Shown here: piece after piece, positions 17,491 to 25,992 of the stretch | How the letters are laid out: each line of letters begins with the position of its first letter | Position numbering within the stretch: the first letter of the stretch is position 1 | Notes under the pieces: model-generated | The model's input: the letters and a program-made list of their open reading frames with translations, nothing else | The model's database searches: none | What the model was told of the DNA's origin: nothing | Assembly (NCBI RefSeq): GCF_022346885.1 | Contig: NZ_JAKRNK010000008.1 | Span: forward strand, 186,001 to 250,000 | Length of the DNA stretch: 64,000 bases | Direction of reading: 5' to 3' | Source of the DNA: Paenibacillus sp. ACRRX | GTDB taxonomy: Bacteria; Bacillota; Bacilli; Paenibacillales; Paenibacillaceae | Translations under genes and position numbers: made by a program

Positions 17491-17880
17491 ATGGGACAAG
17501 TCAAGGTATACGGCATACGAACGCAATTAAAGCCACGACAAGCTCAATTGTCGATGATTATTCATTCCTGCATCGTTGATGCACTACAGTATCCTCCAGA
17601 CAAAAAATTTCATCGATTCATCCATCTAGATCCAGAGGACTTCAGTTTTCCGTCTGACAGAAGTGCGAAGTACACCGTGATCGAGATCCTTATGTTTGAA
17701 GGGCGTTCCGTCGAAACAAAAAAACGTCTGATCAGCATGCTGTATCAGCATATTACGGAGCAGTTGGATATCGAAATGAATGATATCGAGATCACGATTA
17801 TTGAATCTCCGAAGCATAATTGGGGGATACGCGGCCGTACTGGGGATGAACTGGAGTTAGCCTATCCAATTAATCTTTGA
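17491..17880 (+). CDS. Tautomerase-superfamily protein without the N-terminal proline
   Basis: A 129-residue protein matching the larger tautomerase group (PF14552-like), with FHRFIHLDPEDFSFPSDRS, YTVIEILMFEGRS and the C-terminal NWGIRGRTGDEL. In active members the start Met is removed and Pro1 acts as the base. Here the frame from the best start reads MGQVKVYGI, so residue 2 is Gly, not Pro. Upstream in-frame starts down to 17356 also fail to place a Pro there. GGGGGC near 17475 is the only ribosome binding site candidate. It may be a non-catalytic homologue or have a different start. Only the family fold is claimed. Confidence 0.75.
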   Translation: MGQVKVYGIRTQLKPRQAQLSMIIHSCIVDALQYPPDKKFHRFIHLDPEDFSFPSDRSAKYTVIEILMFEGRSVETKKRLISMLYQHITEQLDIEMNDIEITIIESPKHNWGIRGRTGDELELAYPINL

Positions 17881-17938
17881 TCAGATTGTTGGTAGGATGA
17901 AGTATCTTTTACGCTTCAAACTCATCTGCTGTACATAG

Positions 17939-17962
17939 AAAAGAGTCGCAGTGCGACCCTTC
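17939..17962 (-). terminator. Terminator of the VOC gene
   Basis: On the minus strand GGGTCGCA pairs with GCGACTC across two bases and is followed by TTTTC. Confidence 0.6.
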
Positions 17963-17987
17963 AGCAACATAGGTATTCCTTTGATGA

Positions 17988-18365
17988 TTACGCGCATATC
18001 ATGAGCAGATTCCCATCTGGATCTTTAAAAACAAACCAATGTCCATTCTCGATCTCTGTAACAAGCTCGATTCCTCTTTCCTGCATATATGCAAAGGAGG
18101 CATATATGTCATCGGTTTTTAACATCACCGCAGGTGTCTGGTAGGTCGGCGGACCACCAGGCGCCTTGCCGCCCCACATCGGCATCGTATCTAGAATAAT
18201 ACCAGTACCGTCTCGCATTGGGAGAGAACATAAGTGACCGCCAATAATGTCACATTCCACGGACAGTCCAAGCAGTGTACAATACCAGTCACGAGCTGCT
18301 TCTATGTTGCTGACAGGGATAAACACATTAGAGATCTCATTTAGAATAGGATTCGCAGCTGTCAT
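17988..18365 (-). CDS. VOC family (glyoxalase-like) protein
   Basis: A 125-residue protein with the paired beta-alpha-beta-beta-beta units of the vicinal oxygen chelate fold. It shows the family opening VFIPVSNIEAARDWYCTLLGL and closing WFVFKDPDGNLLMIC. Members include glyoxalases, dioxygenases and antibiotic-binding proteins, so no reaction is assigned. The start has GGAGA upstream. It is a single gene divergent from the FkbM methyltransferase. Confidence 0.85.
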   Translation of the reverse strand: MTAANPILNEISNVFIPVSNIEAARDWYCTLLGLSVECDIIGGHLCSLPMRDGTGIILDTMPMWGGKAPGGPPTYQTPAVMLKTDDIYASFAYMQERGIELVTEIENGHWFVFKDPDGNLLMICA

Positions 18366-18591
18366 CGCTTAATCTCCTCTCGCCTTTCCGATTTAACTCC
18401 CATACTCCTATCCTATCCAGATTACACCAATTGGATTATATTGTATACTCACATGTGCGACTATTCTAATTCACTAAACATGTATTCACAAGTATCTCAT
18501 CAGCCTATGCATGCAACTACTTAACCACCCATAAACTGCTTATTAACAGCCTTATCGCACAGGCAAAAGCAAAAATAATGAGGTGGTACCT

Positions 18592-19374
18592 ATGGATGCG
18601 TGCTATATTGGTAACCAGCGCATGCTGTTAAAAACGGGATACGGTGGCTTGCTTATCTGTCCATCAGATGATTTAAGCTTGATGCCCTTTTTAGCCCTCA
18701 CGGGGGTGTTCGAGTCTCCCTTAACGAATTACTTTTCTCGTATGGTTAAGCCTGGTCAGGTCGTTGTTGATGTCGGTGCCAATATCGGTTACTTTTCTGT
18801 TCTGCTGGGCCATCTGATCGGCCAAACAGGACACTTGTATGCCTATGAAGCAAATCCACATTTGCTCCATTTCCTAAATGATAACCTGTCATTAAATTAT
18901 TTGCACGACCGCACTCAGGTGCGGCAAGAAGCTGTGTACCATGAGCCTGGGGATGTAACTTTTCATATCGCGAAGCGGTTTATGGGCAACAGTTCCATTC
19001 GCGAGCATGATCAATCATACAACCAGCATTACACCGATGAGTTCGAAATCGTATCTGTAAAAGCGGCCGTTCTTGATCAAGAGCTGAAGCACCTGCCCCG
19101 TATTGACTGGCTTAAGGTTGATATAGAAGGAGGGGAATACGAAGCCTTCTTAGGCATGGAACAGCTTTTGCGAAATAAGGTTAACGTAACCGTGTTTGAA
19201 GTAAATAAAGCCATGATGCAGCATCGCTGGACCGCATTTACTGAACTACTGCAGAAGTACCACCACGACTGGGGCAAGTCGTTCTATATGCTGTCCCAAG
19301 AAGGTCTCCCCATACCGATTACATTGGAGCAGGTCATTCAAGACGGCAACTATCCTTTCGTGTTAATGTGCTAG
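18592..19374 (+). CDS. FkbM family methyltransferase
   Basis: A 260-residue S-adenosylmethionine-dependent methyltransferase. The SAM motif is VVVDVGANIGYFSVLLG near residues 58-74, followed by YAYEANPH (acidic residue for the ribose) and the FkbM-type WLKVDIEGGEYEAFLGM. FkbM enzymes methylate hydroxyl groups in polyketides, sugars or lipids; the target here is unknown and no biosynthetic cluster surrounds it. A GTG start at 18583 is possible, but GAGGTGG at 18580-18586 fits the ATG at 18592. Confidence 0.88.
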   Translation: MDACYIGNQRMLLKTGYGGLLICPSDDLSLMPFLALTGVFESPLTNYFSRMVKPGQVVVDVGANIGYFSVLLGHLIGQTGHLYAYEANPHLLHFLNDNLSLNYLHDRTQVRQEAVYHEPGDVTFHIAKRFMGNSSIREHDQSYNQHYTDEFEIVSVKAAVLDQELKHLPRIDWLKVDIEGGEYEAFLGMEQLLRNKVNVTVFEVNKAMMQHRWTAFTELLQKYHHDWGKSFYMLSQEGLPIPITLEQVIQDGNYPFVLMC

Positions 19375-19406
19375 GATAGCTTGTCAGTCTTTCGTCATTA
19401 TAAGCA

Positions 19407-19437
19407 ATCATGGGGAGCAGGAGCCCATGCTTTTTTT
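19407..19437 (+). terminator. Terminator after the FkbM gene
   Basis: CATGGG at 19409-19414 pairs with CCCATG at 19424-19429 and is followed by seven T at 19431-19437. Confidence 0.8.
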
Positions 19438-19491
19438 GTCAGTCAAATGACCAGAACATGAACCCCAACTTCCTTTTTAAGAGTACTGCGC

Positions 19492-19497
19492 TATAAT
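19492..19497 (+). promoter_or_regulatory. -10 element before the UPF0060 leader
   Basis: TATAAT at 19492-19497 places the expected RNA start at about 19504, exactly where a structured leader begins. The -35 region is weak. Confidence 0.45.
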
Positions 19498-19503
19498 AAT
19501 CGT

Positions 19504-19612
19504 AGAGCGTAAAATTACGGTCCGATTGGTTGCGTGGGTACATATCCGTTTAATTGCAGCGGCATGCTGGCCGCACTCTCCTCTACACAGCAAGGGAGCT
19601 TACGCATCACAC
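19504..19612 (+). ncRNA. Structured 5' leader, possible cis-acting RNA
   Basis: GCGTAA at 19507-19512 can pair with TTACGC at 19600-19605, closing a domain of about 100 bases that starts at the predicted RNA 5' end. Inside, ACGG 19517-19520 pairs with CCGT 19546-19549, and GCGGC 19559-19563 with GCCGC 19570-19574 around ATGCTG. A further weak pairing of CTCTCC (about 19576) with GGGAG (about 19594) is possible. This looks like a multi-stem junction of riboswitch size upstream of a small membrane transporter-like gene. I do not recognise it as a known class, including the guanidine classes. Confidence 0.35.
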
Positions 19613-19694
19613 ACAGTAAATGCAAGCAGTACTCGTACACCATACGAAGTCAACCGCCATCGTTATTTTTAAATAAGAGAGGAGCATGTAATAC

Positions 19695-20027
19695 GTGTTT
19701 ATAGCCATTTTACTCTTTATCGCTGCAGGACTCGCTGAGATTGGGGGCGGATATCTCGTATGGTTATGGCTTCGAGAAGCAAAGCCACTCTGGTACGGTA
19801 TCGTAGGCAGCTTGATCTTGATTGGATACGGCATTGTACCGACGCTTCAGAACTTTCCATCATTCGGCAGAGTGTATGCCGCATATGGCGGCGTATTTAT
19901 TGTACTAGCCGTCTTGTGGGGATGGCTGGTTGACAAGAAGCTCCCTGATCGCTACGATGTGATCGGTGCAGCCATCTGTATCATTGGTGTCGCCATCATC
20001 CTATGGGCACCTCGAACATCCGCATAA
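19695..20027 (+). CDS. UPF0060 (YnfA-like) small membrane protein
   Basis: A 110-residue protein with four membrane helices, related to small multidrug resistance type transporters. The family signature is visible in [18 protein letters not shown], near the N-terminus, and in [21 protein letters not shown]. YnfA homologues have been linked to efflux, but the substrate is not settled. The start is GTG with GAGAGGAG at 19678-19685. It has an unusually long leader of nearly 200 bases that may be regulatory. Confidence 0.9.
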   Translation: MFIAILLFIAAGLAEIGGGYLVWLWLREAKPLWYGIVGSLILIGYGIVPTLQNFPSFGRVYAAYGGVFIVLAVLWGWLVDKKLPDRYDVIGAAICIIGVAIILWAPRTSA

Positions 20028-20235
20028 CACCACTCCCCTTCTCGGGCTTCTTATCTCTAGCAGAATTGGAACTTCATGAGAAAGCTCATTGATTCCAGCC
20101 AGAGGCATGGAAGTTCATTACAATGCTGTAAGCTTGCTGTAAGTTATATCAATACTCCATCGTTCCTGTTTGCGATACAGTTGATCTTAGGTATCTTCAA
20201 TAAAGATTGACTAAGCAGGAAGGAGTCCTATTACT

Positions 20236-21732
20236 ATGTACCGATTCAAGCCCCAGCGCACGGTAATGATTATCGCCATGCTGCTCATTATCATTTTAAT
20301 CGTACTGGCGGGTATAAAGATCAACCAGCGGCCGGCAATTAGCGAAGCGGCCCATACAGACCCACCTCTCCTATATAATATTCATGCAAGATGGTTGGAT
20401 AACAGCCATACGCTGCAGACAACAGCCGATATTACGTTTAGAAATGAATACGGCGATCCTTTGTCCGAGCTCGTATTTCACTGGTTCGCAGATGTGTATC
20501 GTAACATCTCCAAGCAGCCTATACGTGATAGACAGTTAAATAAATCATTATTGGAAACAAAGCAGGAAGGCGCGCAAAAAGTGGTAGACGATTTTCAAGG
20601 GGGAATTACCACTTACTCTGTTACAACAGCGAGTGGCAAGCCCCTCACTTATAACCATCAGAACCAAGCGTTAACGATAAATCTCCCAAAAAGGATGCAG
20701 CCAGGGACGACAATCAAATTAACTATAAGATACGAGGTAAAATTCCCGTTTGGCGCTCACGCGCTAAGCTACTCCGATCACACGGTTGGCGGCTACATGT
20801 GGACGCCACAACTTGCTGTATATAACCAATCTGATCGCGGGTGGAATCGTGTACCTTATAACTCGTCCTACCGCAGCGACTTCTATCCAATGGGGCAATA
20901 TCATGTCATGCTTGATGTACCCGAAGCTTGGGAAATGGTAACGAACGGACAAGAAATTGATCGCGAACAGAAGGATGGGCGACTGCTACTAGAAACAAAG
21001 TCAGAGGCAAGCAGACAAATTGCTTTCTACGGAGGCCGTTACAAGCAGGAAGGTGAACGTACATTAAAAAATAATTTACGCTTAAGTGTTCATCGTATTC
21101 ATACCGTAAACGATCAGAAGTCCATTGATTACGCTGCTGTCCTTGACACCGTCGCTTCTGCAGCAGATTGGCTATCTGCCACAGTCGGACCATTGCCTTA
21201 TCCTGAGCTGAAGTTAGTAGAAGCTCCCTATAGTGGAATGTCCTACAGCCCTGATGGAATCGTTGTGTTCAGCCGCCAACCAGACGGTTCCGTTCGTCAG
21301 AATGAATTAATACGCGCTGTAGCCAAGCAGTGGACTCAAAATGCAATTGGCTCCAATGCGAGCACAGACGGCTTTATAAGTGACGGATTATCCGCGTTTT
21401 TAACGGCCTATTTCGAGCATGATCAGAAAAATAAACCATGGCCTCAGCCTGTGATCCTAAATACAGATATGTATCCTCCCGCGGCACCAGCAGTAAGATT
21501 GGGGGCTGATGCTGAGCTGCATTACCAGACAAAAGGCACCGCTGCGCTCATTCAATGGGTGAATCAATATAAGTTAGAGGCCTTTAACAGCTGGATACAA
21601 TCTTTTTATAGGACTTATTCTGGTAAAATGACCTCTGTCAACGGCCTTCTTAATACGGTAAGTGAGCAGATTAGCCCACAAGCAAAGGCTGACTTGGAGG
21701 CACTACTTACACACGCTAAGCCTTCCTCATAG
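20236..21732 (+). CDS. Membrane-anchored M1-peptidase-like protein lacking the zinc motif
   Basis: A 498-residue protein with one N-terminal membrane helix (residues 10-27) and an extracytoplasmic region. The fold is that of M1 aminopeptidases: an N-terminal beta domain with FHWFADVYRN and a catalytic-like domain. Where active enzymes have HExxHQW, this protein reads RAVAKQW (about residues 367-373), so both histidines and the glutamate of the zinc site are lost. The GxMEN exopeptidase loop reads SGMSYSPDG. The lack of zinc ligands suggests a binding or structural role rather than peptidase activity. GGAAGGAG precedes the start. Confidence 0.75.
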   Translation: MYRFKPQRTVMIIAMLLIIILIVLAGIKINQRPAISEAAHTDPPLLYNIHARWLDNSHTLQTTADITFRNEYGDPLSELVFHWFADVYRNISKQPIRDRQLNKSLLETKQEGAQKVVDDFQGGITTYSVTTASGKPLTYNHQNQALTINLPKRMQPGTTIKLTIRYEVKFPFGAHALSYSDHTVGGYMWTPQLAVYNQSDRGWNRVPYNSSYRSDFYPMGQYHVMLDVPEAWEMVTNGQEIDREQKDGRLLLETKSEASRQIAFYGGRYKQEGERTLKNNLRLSVHRIHTVNDQKSIDYAAVLDTVASAADWLSATVGPLPYPELKLVEAPYSGMSYSPDGIVVFSRQPDGSVRQNELIRAVAKQWTQNAIGSNASTDGFISDGLSAFLTAYFEHDQKNKPWPQPVILNTDMYPPAAPAVRLGADAELHYQTKGTAALIQWVNQYKLEAFNSWIQSFYRTYSGKMTSVNGLLNTVSEQISPQAKADLEALLTHAKPSS

Positions 21733-21767
21733 TTTATGAGTCAGACCAACTAAGAATAGTCAACAAT

Positions 21768-21793
21768 ACACTGGGGGCCACAACCCCCGGTGT
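21768..21793 (+). terminator. Stem-loop after the M1-like gene
   Basis: ACACTGGGGG at 21768-21777 pairs fully with CCCCCGGTGT at 21784-21793 with one G-T pair. It lacks a T run, so it may act as a weak terminator. Confidence 0.5.
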
Positions 21794-21848
21794 AACTGTT
21801 TGGGGCCAACTACATTTGCATTTTATTAACATAAAAATGACTTTTACC

Positions 21849-21868
21849 AAACTGTATCGGTACAGTTT
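21849..21868 (+). promoter_or_regulatory. Palindromic operator of the MocR regulator gene
   Basis: AAACTGTATCGGTACAGTTT is an inverted repeat of eight bases per arm around TCGG. It lies just upstream of a TATAAT at 21878-21883 and 45 bases before the start of a MocR-type regulator. It is the natural candidate for autoregulation by that protein. Confidence 0.6.
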
Positions 21869-21912
21869 ACTTCATGTATAATAAATAAGACTTTATAAAA
21901 GGAGGCAGAGGG

Positions 21913-23256
21913 ATGAAAAAATATGATGCCATTTTATCCGATATGGAAGAGAAAATAAAAAATCAGCAGTACAAGCCCGGCCACAAGCTGCCTTCTGTAC
22001 GAAGTGCTGCAGCATTGTACCATTGCAGTATTAGCACGATTATACGGGCGTACGCAGAACTCGAAAAACGGCATGCCATCTATTCCATTCCACAGAGCGG
22101 CTTCTACGTGGTCGACATACTTGGGAATAGTTGTGACAACGCAGACAATGACATGATAGATTTTGCATCAGCGTCGCCGGATATCAACGTTTTTCCTTAT
22201 TTGGATTTTCAGCATTGCCTTAATAAAGCAATTGATACTTATAAATACAATCTGTTTACATACGGCGATACCCATGGTCTAGATAAACTGCGTCATACGC
22301 TTGTTTCCCACTTGGCTAGTGATCAAGTATTTGCACCGGCAGAGCGTATCTTTGTCACTTCTGGCATCCAGCCAGTGCTTGAACTGCTGTCGAATATGGA
22401 TTTCCCAGGCAGCGGGACGTCTATCCTCGTTGAGCAGCCAGGATACGATATCTATTTGCGCTACTTGGAAAGCAAAAATATCCCGGTCATCGGGATCGCC
22501 CGCACAGCGGCTGGTATTGACTTGGCAGCGGTTGAGGCACACTTCAGCAGCGGGAAGATCAAGTTTTTCTACACGATGCCAAGATACCAAAATCCACTGG
22601 GCACCACGTTGAGCGCAGACGAAAGAAAAGCGATCGCTGAGCTGGCTACCAAATACGATGTATTTATCGTCGAGGATGATTATATGGCAGATTTAGGCGC
22701 TGAACGCAATTTTGAGCCCATCTTTGCCTACAACAGATCTTCCCACGTGATTTATGTGAAGAGCTTTTCTAAAATCATTTTTCCAGGCTTAAGATTGGGT
22801 GCAGCCGTGCTGCCCGAGCGGCTAATAAACAAGTTCAACGATGCCAGCAGATACGGCGACACCTCGCTATTGTCTCAGGCGGCGCTTGAAGTGTATATCA
22901 ATAACGGCATGTACGAACGGCACAAGCACAAAATAATAAGTCAGTACGAGGAACGAATCCGTTTACTTAACGAAGCAGTAGGACGGTACAACGAAGCAGG
23001 ACTGATTGAAGTTCCGGTTATCAATTCAGGAATTTATATTCAGTTTAAACTGCCACAAAAGGTTAATTTGGAACAATTAACGAAGCGACTCGCTAAACGA
23101 AAAGTACATGTTGTGTCTGGGCGCGGATTTTATTTGAATGATTATGCAGAACGAGAAAAGTTTATTAGAATTAGCATCTCACGAGCAAAATCAGAGTCGA
23201 TTGATGATGGCGTGAAAGCGATTATCGAGGAGATCCAACAGGGAATCAGGTGGTAA
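21913..23256 (+). CDS. MocR-type PLP-dependent transcriptional regulator
   Basis: A 447-residue fusion of a GntR winged helix (residues 1-70, with KLPSVRSAAALYHCSISTIIRAYAEL) and a class I aminotransferase domain. The PLP lysine lies in VKSFSKIIFPGLRLG near residue 285, and the PLP aspartate in FIVEDDYMADL. MocR regulators read an amino acid or vitamin B6 derivative through the aminotransferase domain. No divergent metabolic gene lies next to it, so the target is not evident; a palindrome in its own promoter suggests autoregulation. The frame begins behind AAAAGGAGGCAGAGGG. Confidence 0.9.
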   Translation: MKKYDAILSDMEEKIKNQQYKPGHKLPSVRSAAALYHCSISTIIRAYAELEKRHAIYSIPQSGFYVVDILGNSCDNADNDMIDFASASPDINVFPYLDFQHCLNKAIDTYKYNLFTYGDTHGLDKLRHTLVSHLASDQVFAPAERIFVTSGIQPVLELLSNMDFPGSGTSILVEQPGYDIYLRYLESKNIPVIGIARTAAGIDLAAVEAHFSSGKIKFFYTMPRYQNPLGTTLSADERKAIAELATKYDVFIVEDDYMADLGAERNFEPIFAYNRSSHVIYVKSFSKIIFPGLRLGAAVLPERLINKFNDASRYGDTSLLSQAALEVYINNGMYERHKHKIISQYEERIRLLNEAVGRYNEAGLIEVPVINSGIYIQFKLPQKVNLEQLTKRLAKRKVHVVSGRGFYLNDYAEREKFIRISISRAKSESIDDGVKAIIEEIQQGIRW

Positions 23257-23263
23257 GATGGCC

Positions 23264-23295
23264 AAGCCGCTACTCGAAATACAGCGGCGGCTTGA
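23264..23295 (+). terminator. Hairpin after the MocR gene
   Basis: AAGCCGCT pairs with AGCGGCGGCTT with a bulge. No T run follows, so the call is weak. Confidence 0.3.
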
Positions 23296-23315
23296 CAACA
23301 CCTATCACCTAATAT

Positions 23316-23726
23316 CTAATTGTCTGTTATCGTTAACTGCCAAGTGACGCCGTATTTGTCAGCCACCCAGCCAAACTTCTTGCTAAATGGGTATGCTCCC
23401 AGCGGCATAAGTACAGAGCCTCCCTCGGATAATGCTGCAAAGACACGGTCAATTTCTGCTTCCGTATCACAATTCACGTATAAAGAAATGGCCGGCGTAA
23501 ATGTAAAGCCATGCTTCACACTGCTATCGATGCACATAAACGTTTGTCCTTGCAATTTAAAAGCAGCATGAATTATACTTCCTTCCGCACCAGCTTCATT
23601 CGCGCCATAACGAGAAATACTTACGACTTCCGAATCATCAAACAACGAGATATAGAAATTCATCGCAGCCTCTGCTTGTCCTTCAAACATTAAAAAGGTT
23701 ACTATTTTCTGATTGATGCTGCCCAT
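23316..23726 (-). CDS. PhnB-like VOC family protein
   Basis: A 136-residue protein of the PhnB branch of the glyoxalase superfamily. Signatures are VTFLMFEGQAEAAMNFYISLF, LQGQTFMCIDS, ISLYVNCDTEAEIDRVF and the closing KFGWVADKYGVTWQL. PhnB-like proteins have no settled activity. The gene is single and convergent with the MocR gene. The start is followed by normal codon use; the upstream region holds GGAGTTGG as a moderate ribosome binding site. Confidence 0.88.
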   Translation of the reverse strand: MGSINQKIVTFLMFEGQAEAAMNFYISLFDDSEVVSISRYGANEAGAEGSIIHAAFKLQGQTFMCIDSSVKHGFTFTPAISLYVNCDTEAEIDRVFAALSEGGSVLMPLGAYPFSKKFGWVADKYGVTWQLTITDN

Positions 23727-23865
23727 TCATGCCAACTCCTCTATCCAAATTCGTTTTCCATTTGCACTGCGGCATGATCTACTAACTAACTTTACTCGCC
23801 ATGCAGTTTCCTCAACTGACACGTAGTATAGTTGAATCGACCTCTTCATGCAAATGGATACACAA

Positions 23866-23903
23866 AAGGCGCCACTGCTCAAAGTTGCGAGCAATGGCGC
23901 CTT
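23866..23903 (-). terminator. Terminator of the isomerase-dehydrogenase operon
   Basis: AAGGCGCCA at 23866-23874 pairs with TGGCGCCTT at 23895-23903, with TGCTC and GAGCA pairing inside. On the minus strand it ends in TTTTGTGT. Confidence 0.8.
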
Positions 23904-23909
23904 CGTCTG

Positions 23910-24782
23910 TTACTTGTAGCGCTTAATAAATTCTACCGCTTTACGAATATCTACTTCTGGCGAGTCGCCCACTTCTCGTTCGATCGTCAAATATCCGGTG
24001 TATCCGATATCAGCGACAGCTTGGAAATAAGCATCAAAATCGACTTTGCCCTCACCTAACGGCAGCTCAGCAAATGGACCGGAAGTTGCCATCTCGGCAA
24101 TCTTCTCATGCGACATCGGCTCGTAGCCGAGCATGCCGTATACGTCACGCGGATCAACATCCTGCAGCTTTACACCGTCTTTGACGTGCGTGTGTACCAC
24201 GTAATCCTTGAGCGTAATTAGGCCTTGTACCGGATCATCTCCCGTAACCATTACCATGTTAGCAGGGTCAAAGTTAACCGCTACGCCTTTGCCTGTGAGA
24301 GTGTCCAGGAACGATTTCAGATGTGCCGCTGTTTCTGGACCTGTTTCAATGGCAAAATGCCCGCCTAGACTGTTCGCATATAAGCTCAGCTCTTCGCATG
24401 CCTTCTGCATTTCTTCGAAAATATAGTTCTGCTCGTGAGGTACCAGCCCAATATGTGTTGTCACAATATGGGTCCCAAGATCAAATGCGAGATCCATAAT
24501 CCGCTTCGATTTCTCAATCTTTGCTGGATTAGCTTCCTTGTCCTGGAAGCCGTGGCCTCCAAGGTCACCGACCAGTGCGGATACTTGCAGCCCCAGGCTG
24601 TCGATATAATCTCGCAGTTCCTTACGGGCAGCCTTACTTAGGTTAGCCGGGTCCATCTCTCCCGACACTGCATATATTTGCACACCGTCTGCGCCGACTT
24701 CCTTGGCCTTTACCAGCGCTTCCCTTACCGGCAAACGAAAACTATCTGTGATGACCCCTATCGGGTTGTTCAGCTTTACCAT
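23910..24782 (-). CDS. Sugar phosphate isomerase/epimerase family protein
   Basis: A 290-residue TIM-barrel protein of the xylose isomerase-like AP endonuclease 2 superfamily. It carries metal-site segments such as FAIETGPE, VNFDPANMVM, VVHTHVKDG and the closing TIEREVGDS. Members isomerise or epimerise sugars and inositol derivatives. It is the last gene of a three-gene operon with a Gfo/Idh/MocA dehydrogenase and a second barrel isomerase, which points to sugar or cyclitol breakdown. A GTG at 24794 is in frame, but AGAGGAG lies one base from it, so the ATG at 24782 is preferred. Confidence 0.85.
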   Translation of the reverse strand: MVKLNNPIGVITDSFRLPVREALVKAKEVGADGVQIYAVSGEMDPANLSKAARKELRDYIDSLGLQVSALVGDLGGHGFQDKEANPAKIEKSKRIMDLAFDLGTHIVTTHIGLVPHEQNYIFEEMQKACEELSLYANSLGGHFAIETGPETAAHLKSFLDTLTGKGVAVNFDPANMVMVTGDDPVQGLITLKDYVVHTHVKDGVKLQDVDPRDVYGMLGYEPMSHEKIAEMATSGPFAELPLGEGKVDFDAYFQAVADIGYTGYLTIEREVGDSPEVDIRKAVEFIKRYK

Positions 24783-24869
24783 ATCCGCACGCACTCCTCT
24801 ATTTAGAAAGTTCTGACATGACTACCCGTCCTCTATTACAACGAATGGCTATCAAATATACGATTCACG

Positions 24870-25934
24870 CTATGAGGAGTATACGACTTCGCGTCCTGTC
24901 GCACTGGACTCATAAATACCGCACAAAATTTTGAGCATTTCGACCCCGTCCTCAACAGGGCAGATCGTTTCTTCCTTGCCAAGACAACAGTTTACAAAAT
25001 GATCGATTTCATTCTGGAATCCTTTATCAAAATCAAAGCTCAGATGATCGATCTGCGGTGTCATGTTGACCATCGTATTATGCTTTTCACCAATAATCGT
25101 CAACTTCGGCTCAATCTCAGCGCCGCCTTTATCACCAAATAGCTTCATGCTAATTTCATCTTCTTTCGCCATCAACGAGAAGCTGACATCAACGGCAAGC
25201 GAAGCACCATTTTCGAACCGAATCAAAGCATTCGCCATGTCCTCCACCGTATTGTGCTCTGCATCATAGTCCGCTGCTTTATAGAAATCGTAATTTTCAA
25301 TATGATTACGATTGCCAAGCTTCTTATAGGCATTGCCGGTGACTGATTTGACCTTGGGCTTGCCCATCATGTACCAGCACAAGTCGATGACATGAACACC
25401 GATATCAATCAGTGGACCACCGCCCGAACGCTCCACATCACTGAACCACCCGCCTGGATTGCCGAGACGACGAATACAAGAAGCTTTTGCGTAATAAATA
25501 TCCCCCAGATCGCCTGCTTCAATAAATTTCTTCAGCACTTTAGTGTTAGTACCATACCGGCGAACGTACCCTACTTGAAGCGTACGATCTGATGAACGAA
25601 CGGCCTCTTCTACGGCCAACGCCTCCTCAACCGTCTTACACATCGGCTTCTCCACCAGTACATGCTTGCCCGCTTTAACTGCCGCAATACTGATCGGGGC
25701 ATGGGTGTTATTCCACGTACAAATGCTGACGGCATCAATGTCGGGATTCGCAAGCAGCTCATTATAATCGGTATATACGTGAGCCGCACCGTACTTATCC
25801 GCTTTGGCCTTTGCACGCTCTTCGTTCAAATCACAGATCGCGTAAATTTCTACGTTATCATTTTTTTGGTATCCGTCCAGATGACACTCGGAAATGGAGC
25901 CTGCACCGATAATACCTACTTTAATCTTGCTCAT
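24870..25934 (-). CDS. Gfo/Idh/MocA family oxidoreductase
   Basis: A 354-residue NAD(P)-dependent sugar or inositol dehydrogenase. The N-terminal Rossmann fold has VGIIGAGSISECHLDGY, and the active-site lysine lies in VLVEKPMCKT near residue 95. The C-terminal dimerisation domain has SGGGPLIDIGVHVIDLCWYMMG. The in-frame region upstream to 26099 has no support; GGAGGGG just before 25934 fixes this start. It is flanked by two isomerase-type barrels in one operon, so a keto-sugar or inositol intermediate is the likely substrate. Confidence 0.9.
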   Translation of the reverse strand: MSKIKVGIIGAGSISECHLDGYQKNDNVEIYAICDLNEERAKAKADKYGAAHVYTDYNELLANPDIDAVSICTWNNTHAPISIAAVKAGKHVLVEKPMCKTVEEALAVEEAVRSSDRTLQVGYVRRYGTNTKVLKKFIEAGDLGDIYYAKASCIRRLGNPGGWFSDVERSGGGPLIDIGVHVIDLCWYMMGKPKVKSVTGNAYKKLGNRNHIENYDFYKAADYDAEHNTVEDMANALIRFENGASLAVDVSFSLMAKEDEISMKLFGDKGGAEIEPKLTIIGEKHNTMVNMTPQIDHLSFDFDKGFQNEIDHFVNCCLGKEETICPVEDGVEMLKILCGIYESSATGREVVYSS

Positions 25935-25992
25935 CTCGATCCCCTCCATAAATGTAAAGCTGCTTATTCCTGATCTAATCTTGTTTGTTACG

